A DNA stretch of 64,000 nucleotides from Iris pallida (taxonomy: Eukaryota; Streptophyta; Magnoliopsida; Asparagales; Iridaceae), in contig JANAVB010010791.1 of assembly GCA_029216955.1 (NCBI GenBank), forward strand, positions 11,050,438-11,114,437, given 5' to 3'. The position numbers were made by a program, and so were the translations under genes. The notes below the pieces were generated by a model. That model was not told where the DNA came from, did not search any database, and saw nothing but the letters and a program-made list of their open reading frames with translations. This document shows positions 61,055-64,000 of the stretch, one piece after another; positions within the stretch are counted from its first letter, which is position 1, and each line of letters starts with the position of its first letter.

Positions 61055-62929
61055 TGTCACGCCCCAGAACCAGAATACTGGAGAGCGGGGGAATGACTCA
61101 GCCAGCTACGTATTACGGGTAGATGAATACCTTATAATACGATCAATGCTGTCTAACCAGACGAGGGGGTGCATACTACATGAAAGTCTTACTATGGTCA
61201 TTTCACATCTATTGTCTCAATCATTCAAATAAGAAACAGTAATACAGAACATGTAAGATAAAGCAGTAAGGCGTCCCAAACGCTCAGTCAGAATGTTCTG
61301 GAAATCTGGCTTTACAAAACATAGCCAGATGGTATAGTAAGGTATACACAATTGTTATCAGCTGCAGTCTGACTTAATTACAATCATGCAAAAGTAAGTA
61401 CGAGACAATCTGACTAACATGTCGGTGCCAAACGGCAAAGTATAAAGGTAAATAACAAAACGAGCGGTGAAGTAAGGAACCCACTCGAGTCCTCCTGCAA
61501 TCATGCCTCTAGTATTGACCATCTTGGAGGTAGAAGTACGATGGATCCTCGGGAACCGGCTCTAAATCTGGCCATGCAAAACCAGAGAGGTTAGACCTCT
61601 AATAGCAAGTACCACAAGGAAGGACGATATGAAGGACATAAACCAGTAAGTAAAAGAATATAATAATAGATCTCTGCTTGCTACTAGAATTCACATCACA
61701 TCACGACACTTCGAACCAACCTCCCAACCAAACAAGGACAGAAGTTGGCCCGTCATGTCCTGACATTCTGATCATTCCAGTTAGGTAACAGAGTAGTACA
61801 GTACACAAACAAATCATCTTGAACGGCCAATCAAATCCTACGGTTTGCTATTGTGAGTCCCAAGTTATCCTAAAATTATGCAATATAGGGATTCCTCAGT
61901 TCTTACTATGTGCAAGCAAGGCTAGTCTATCTAATCAATCAATTACGCCAATCATGTAGTTAGACGAGTCCCAGCGGGACGCCCGCCGTTATAGCATGTA
62001 CAATAATATAAGCAGATACCGTTTCCTGCCCGTGTGACAGATTTACCGTATCTGTGGGAACCAGCCGGCCCGTCGGGCACTTAATAGTCCTAAGGGAGCT
62101 GCCATGTAAGAACTCGGAAATCCATTCTCTCCATGCCATCGTTATTTTATTTGACTTAATGGCCTCTACGTTGAGTGAAGTTCCATGCCGTGGATCATGG
62201 TCATTCGAATGAGTACTTTCGTACGGGGTACGATATGCGCCACTCTACAACGATACCTGTGCGGCTAGGTTGTAGGTCTTACATAGCGTGATGCAACAAT
62301 CAAATTAACCACGGAATAATCATGCCTTGACCATAGAGTACACATGCTGTCTTTGTAAGATAAATAGAAAATTAAATAATAAATAATTACTTTGAAGCCT
62401 GCATGTGCCTGTATGCCAATATTCGGGATCGGTTAATCGAGTATAATAGTTTATTACATGAACGTGTCTCATTCATTTCATTCAATAAGACGACTAGCCA
62501 GTCTCTTAGTTCCAACTAGGAACGCATGATCAATATTTAGTCCATGTCACAATCATTATCAATGGTGACAAGGCATGAAAGTCATTTAAGATTACATGGG
62601 TCGAGTCTACAACTCTCAAGGTCAAGTTCTAGTCATACTGGGTATCCATGGATCAATCAGGACACAAGACGCATTCCACATACAATCTATTTTAGCAAAT
62701 TAACATATCATGATTTATCAAGAAATTCACGCAAAAGGCGTAAGGATATAATAGAAGAATTATCATGCCTTCATTAAATGAATAATTATAAGACAATTAA
62801 AACACCCAGGTCAAGAAGTCACGCCAACAAATCTATCCTAAGGCCAAAAGTCACGCAAGAAGTCTATGCTTAAGACCAACAAGTCACACTAAGTCTAGCT
62901 GGGGTGAGCGTGGAAAATGGGTGTGAATA

Positions 62930-63375
62930 GTGAGCGTAAAAAGTGATACACGCTGGCAAGCGTGAGCGTGAAATGTCACGCAAGCAAGCACAGCGTGAGC
63001 GTGAAGGGAAATTCACGCAGACTCTAGTGAGCGTGACAAGGTGACAAGAAATCTACGCACGCAAGGATGTGCGTGACTAAAATACACGCACGCTCATGGA
63101 TGTGTGCGTGACAAAAATACATGCACGCTCATGAGAATGTGAGCGTGACAAAATACACGCACGCTCATGAGAACGTGAGCGTGACTGAAAATACATGCAC
63201 GCTTATGAGAACGTGAGCGTGACTGAAAATACACGCTAACATGTAAGAACATGAGCGTGTCTGAAAATACACGCTAACATGTAAGAACATGAGCGTGTCT
63301 GAAAATACACGCAGACACGTAGAGACGTGTGCGTGACTGGGCTGATGTTTTACGCGGACACGTAAGAACGTGTGC
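62930..63375. repeat. Tandem array of hairpin-forming repeats in LTR H
   Basis: About ten units of roughly 38 bp. Each holds an inverted repeat such as CACGCTCATG...GTGAGCGTG, linked by ACTGAAAATA. The arms change together between units. The array is downstream of the TATA box on the minus strand, so it would be in the RNA. Confidence 0.8.
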
Positions 63376-63703
63376 GTACAACATCTCCCGAACTCCAAGT
63401 CCTATGGAGCCTTCATTCCAGTGCCAAAGAAATACACACAAAGTTGATGGACTAAGAACCCATGAACAGCCGAAATACTACAACTTAGATCTAGAGAAAA
63501 CCAGCCATAGAAATCAAAAATGCTAAGAACTAATCTCTCTTGGAATCACGAGAAGAAGGCAAATGAACCATAAAAATGGGTGATTGAGAAGCAAGTTTGC
63601 ACTTGCCTTCTCCTGCTGCTGGTAGGTAGTAGGGAGTAATGAGAGGAAGAAGAAGAAGTAATGGTGAGAACGAAGTAATGAGGAGAGAGAAAGAGATGGA
63701 AGC

Positions 63704-63711
63704 TTTAAATA
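63704..63711 (-). promoter_or_regulatory. TATA box of LTR H
   Basis: TATTTAAA on the minus strand, followed by CTTCCATCTCTTTCTCTCTC, a typical TC-rich plant start region. Confidence 0.55.
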
Positions 63712-64000
63712 GGGGGAGTGGTGGTAGGTGGGAGCTAATGGGCCGGGTTGCACAGATCCACCAAAGCCGAAACCCACTAAGACTAAAGCAGGAAATAAAA
63801 TACAGAAATAAAATACAGAAATAAAATTGCAGGAAATAGATTAACATGGAATTTAAAGAGCAGATAATTAATTAACATGGAATTTAAAGAGCAGATAATT
63901 AATTAACATGGAAATTTAAAGGAATTTAAATACAGAATAATACATGATAAATACTAAATAAATACACATGAGCTATACATGTATAAAAATATGCGTTCCG

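Larger units (their letters stand above)
61055..64000 (-). repeat. LTR H, runs out of the window
   Basis: It begins TGTCACGCCCCAG at the break in Tat element 2; AACGG (61050-61054) would be the target duplication. On the minus strand TATTTAAAG (63704-63711) lies before a long TC-rich leader, so R and U5 run from about 63670 down to 61055. It holds the hairpin repeat array (62930-63375), small repeats near 63785-63830 (CAGAAATAAAATA), and a 33-bp duplication at 63840-63910. No coding region is supported; 63523-63847 minus ORFs fall in the TC-rich leader. Confidence 0.65.

Noticed and set aside
63165..63398. 77-codon minus-strand ORF with repeated HVSV/FSHAHV units
   Set aside because: It is a reading of the hairpin tandem repeat; the repeats keep pairing rather than a reading frame.

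Overview
This is a plant nuclear genome window made almost entirely of nested LTR retrotransposons. I found no host gene, rRNA, tRNA or CRISPR array. The evidence for a plant is a SIRE/Maximus-type Copia element with an extra 3' ORF, Tat-lineage Gypsy elements with a tandem pair of RNase H domains and antisense extra ORFs, and Tekay-like elements with LTRs of 3.6-4.7 kb. Gene names and lineages come from motif recognition by eye; no database search was run.

Left half (1-29,500), from the outside in. The substrate is an LTR-like sequence K in + orientation, with two tandem minisatellites (about 49-bp and 73-bp units), a TATA box near 28,765 and AATAAA near 29,410. A solo LTR (131-11314) sits in the 49-bp array with target duplication ATTGT/ACTGT. 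A complete but inactivated Copia element (196-9794, minus strand, duplication ACTGT) sits inside that solo LTR. The 73-bp array is split by element B (11684-28346), which has a 3' LTR but no 5' LTR and starts just at its primer-binding region, flanked by AGGAG on both sides. Element A (17861-28258, duplication ACCTT) lies inside the LTR of B. A has two 3.6-kb LTRs around a 3.2-kb internal region with no recognisable gag or pol, the LARD plan.

Middle (29,433-43,792). Tat element 1 lies on the minus strand, with decayed gag-protease, reverse transcriptase, two RNase H domains and integrase (41061 down to 35856). Convergent to it on the + strand is a large decayed extra ORF (29872-35085) with its own TATA box. 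Its gag is cut at 41062 by the LTR end of element E. Next to E is 1.7 kb of unclassified DNA.

Right half (43,793-64,000). Element F, minus strand, has a 4.7-kb 3' LTR, a 1.7-kb internal region encoding only Gag (TR-GAG plan), and a 5' LTR broken at 52290 by LTR G. G is broken at 55076 by Tat element 2, which has a 961-bp LTR and antisense + strand ORFs, one with a clean candidate intron. Tat element 2 is broken at 61055 by LTR H, which runs off the window and carries a tandem array of hairpin-forming repeats.

A, B, E, F and G share their last 100 bp or so of U5, including a small stem-loop whose arms change together between copies. A, B and F also share the leader after the LTR and the polypurine tract before it. 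A and B lack visible coding capacity and F has only gag, so they probably form one group of non-autonomous elements served by proteins from elsewhere.
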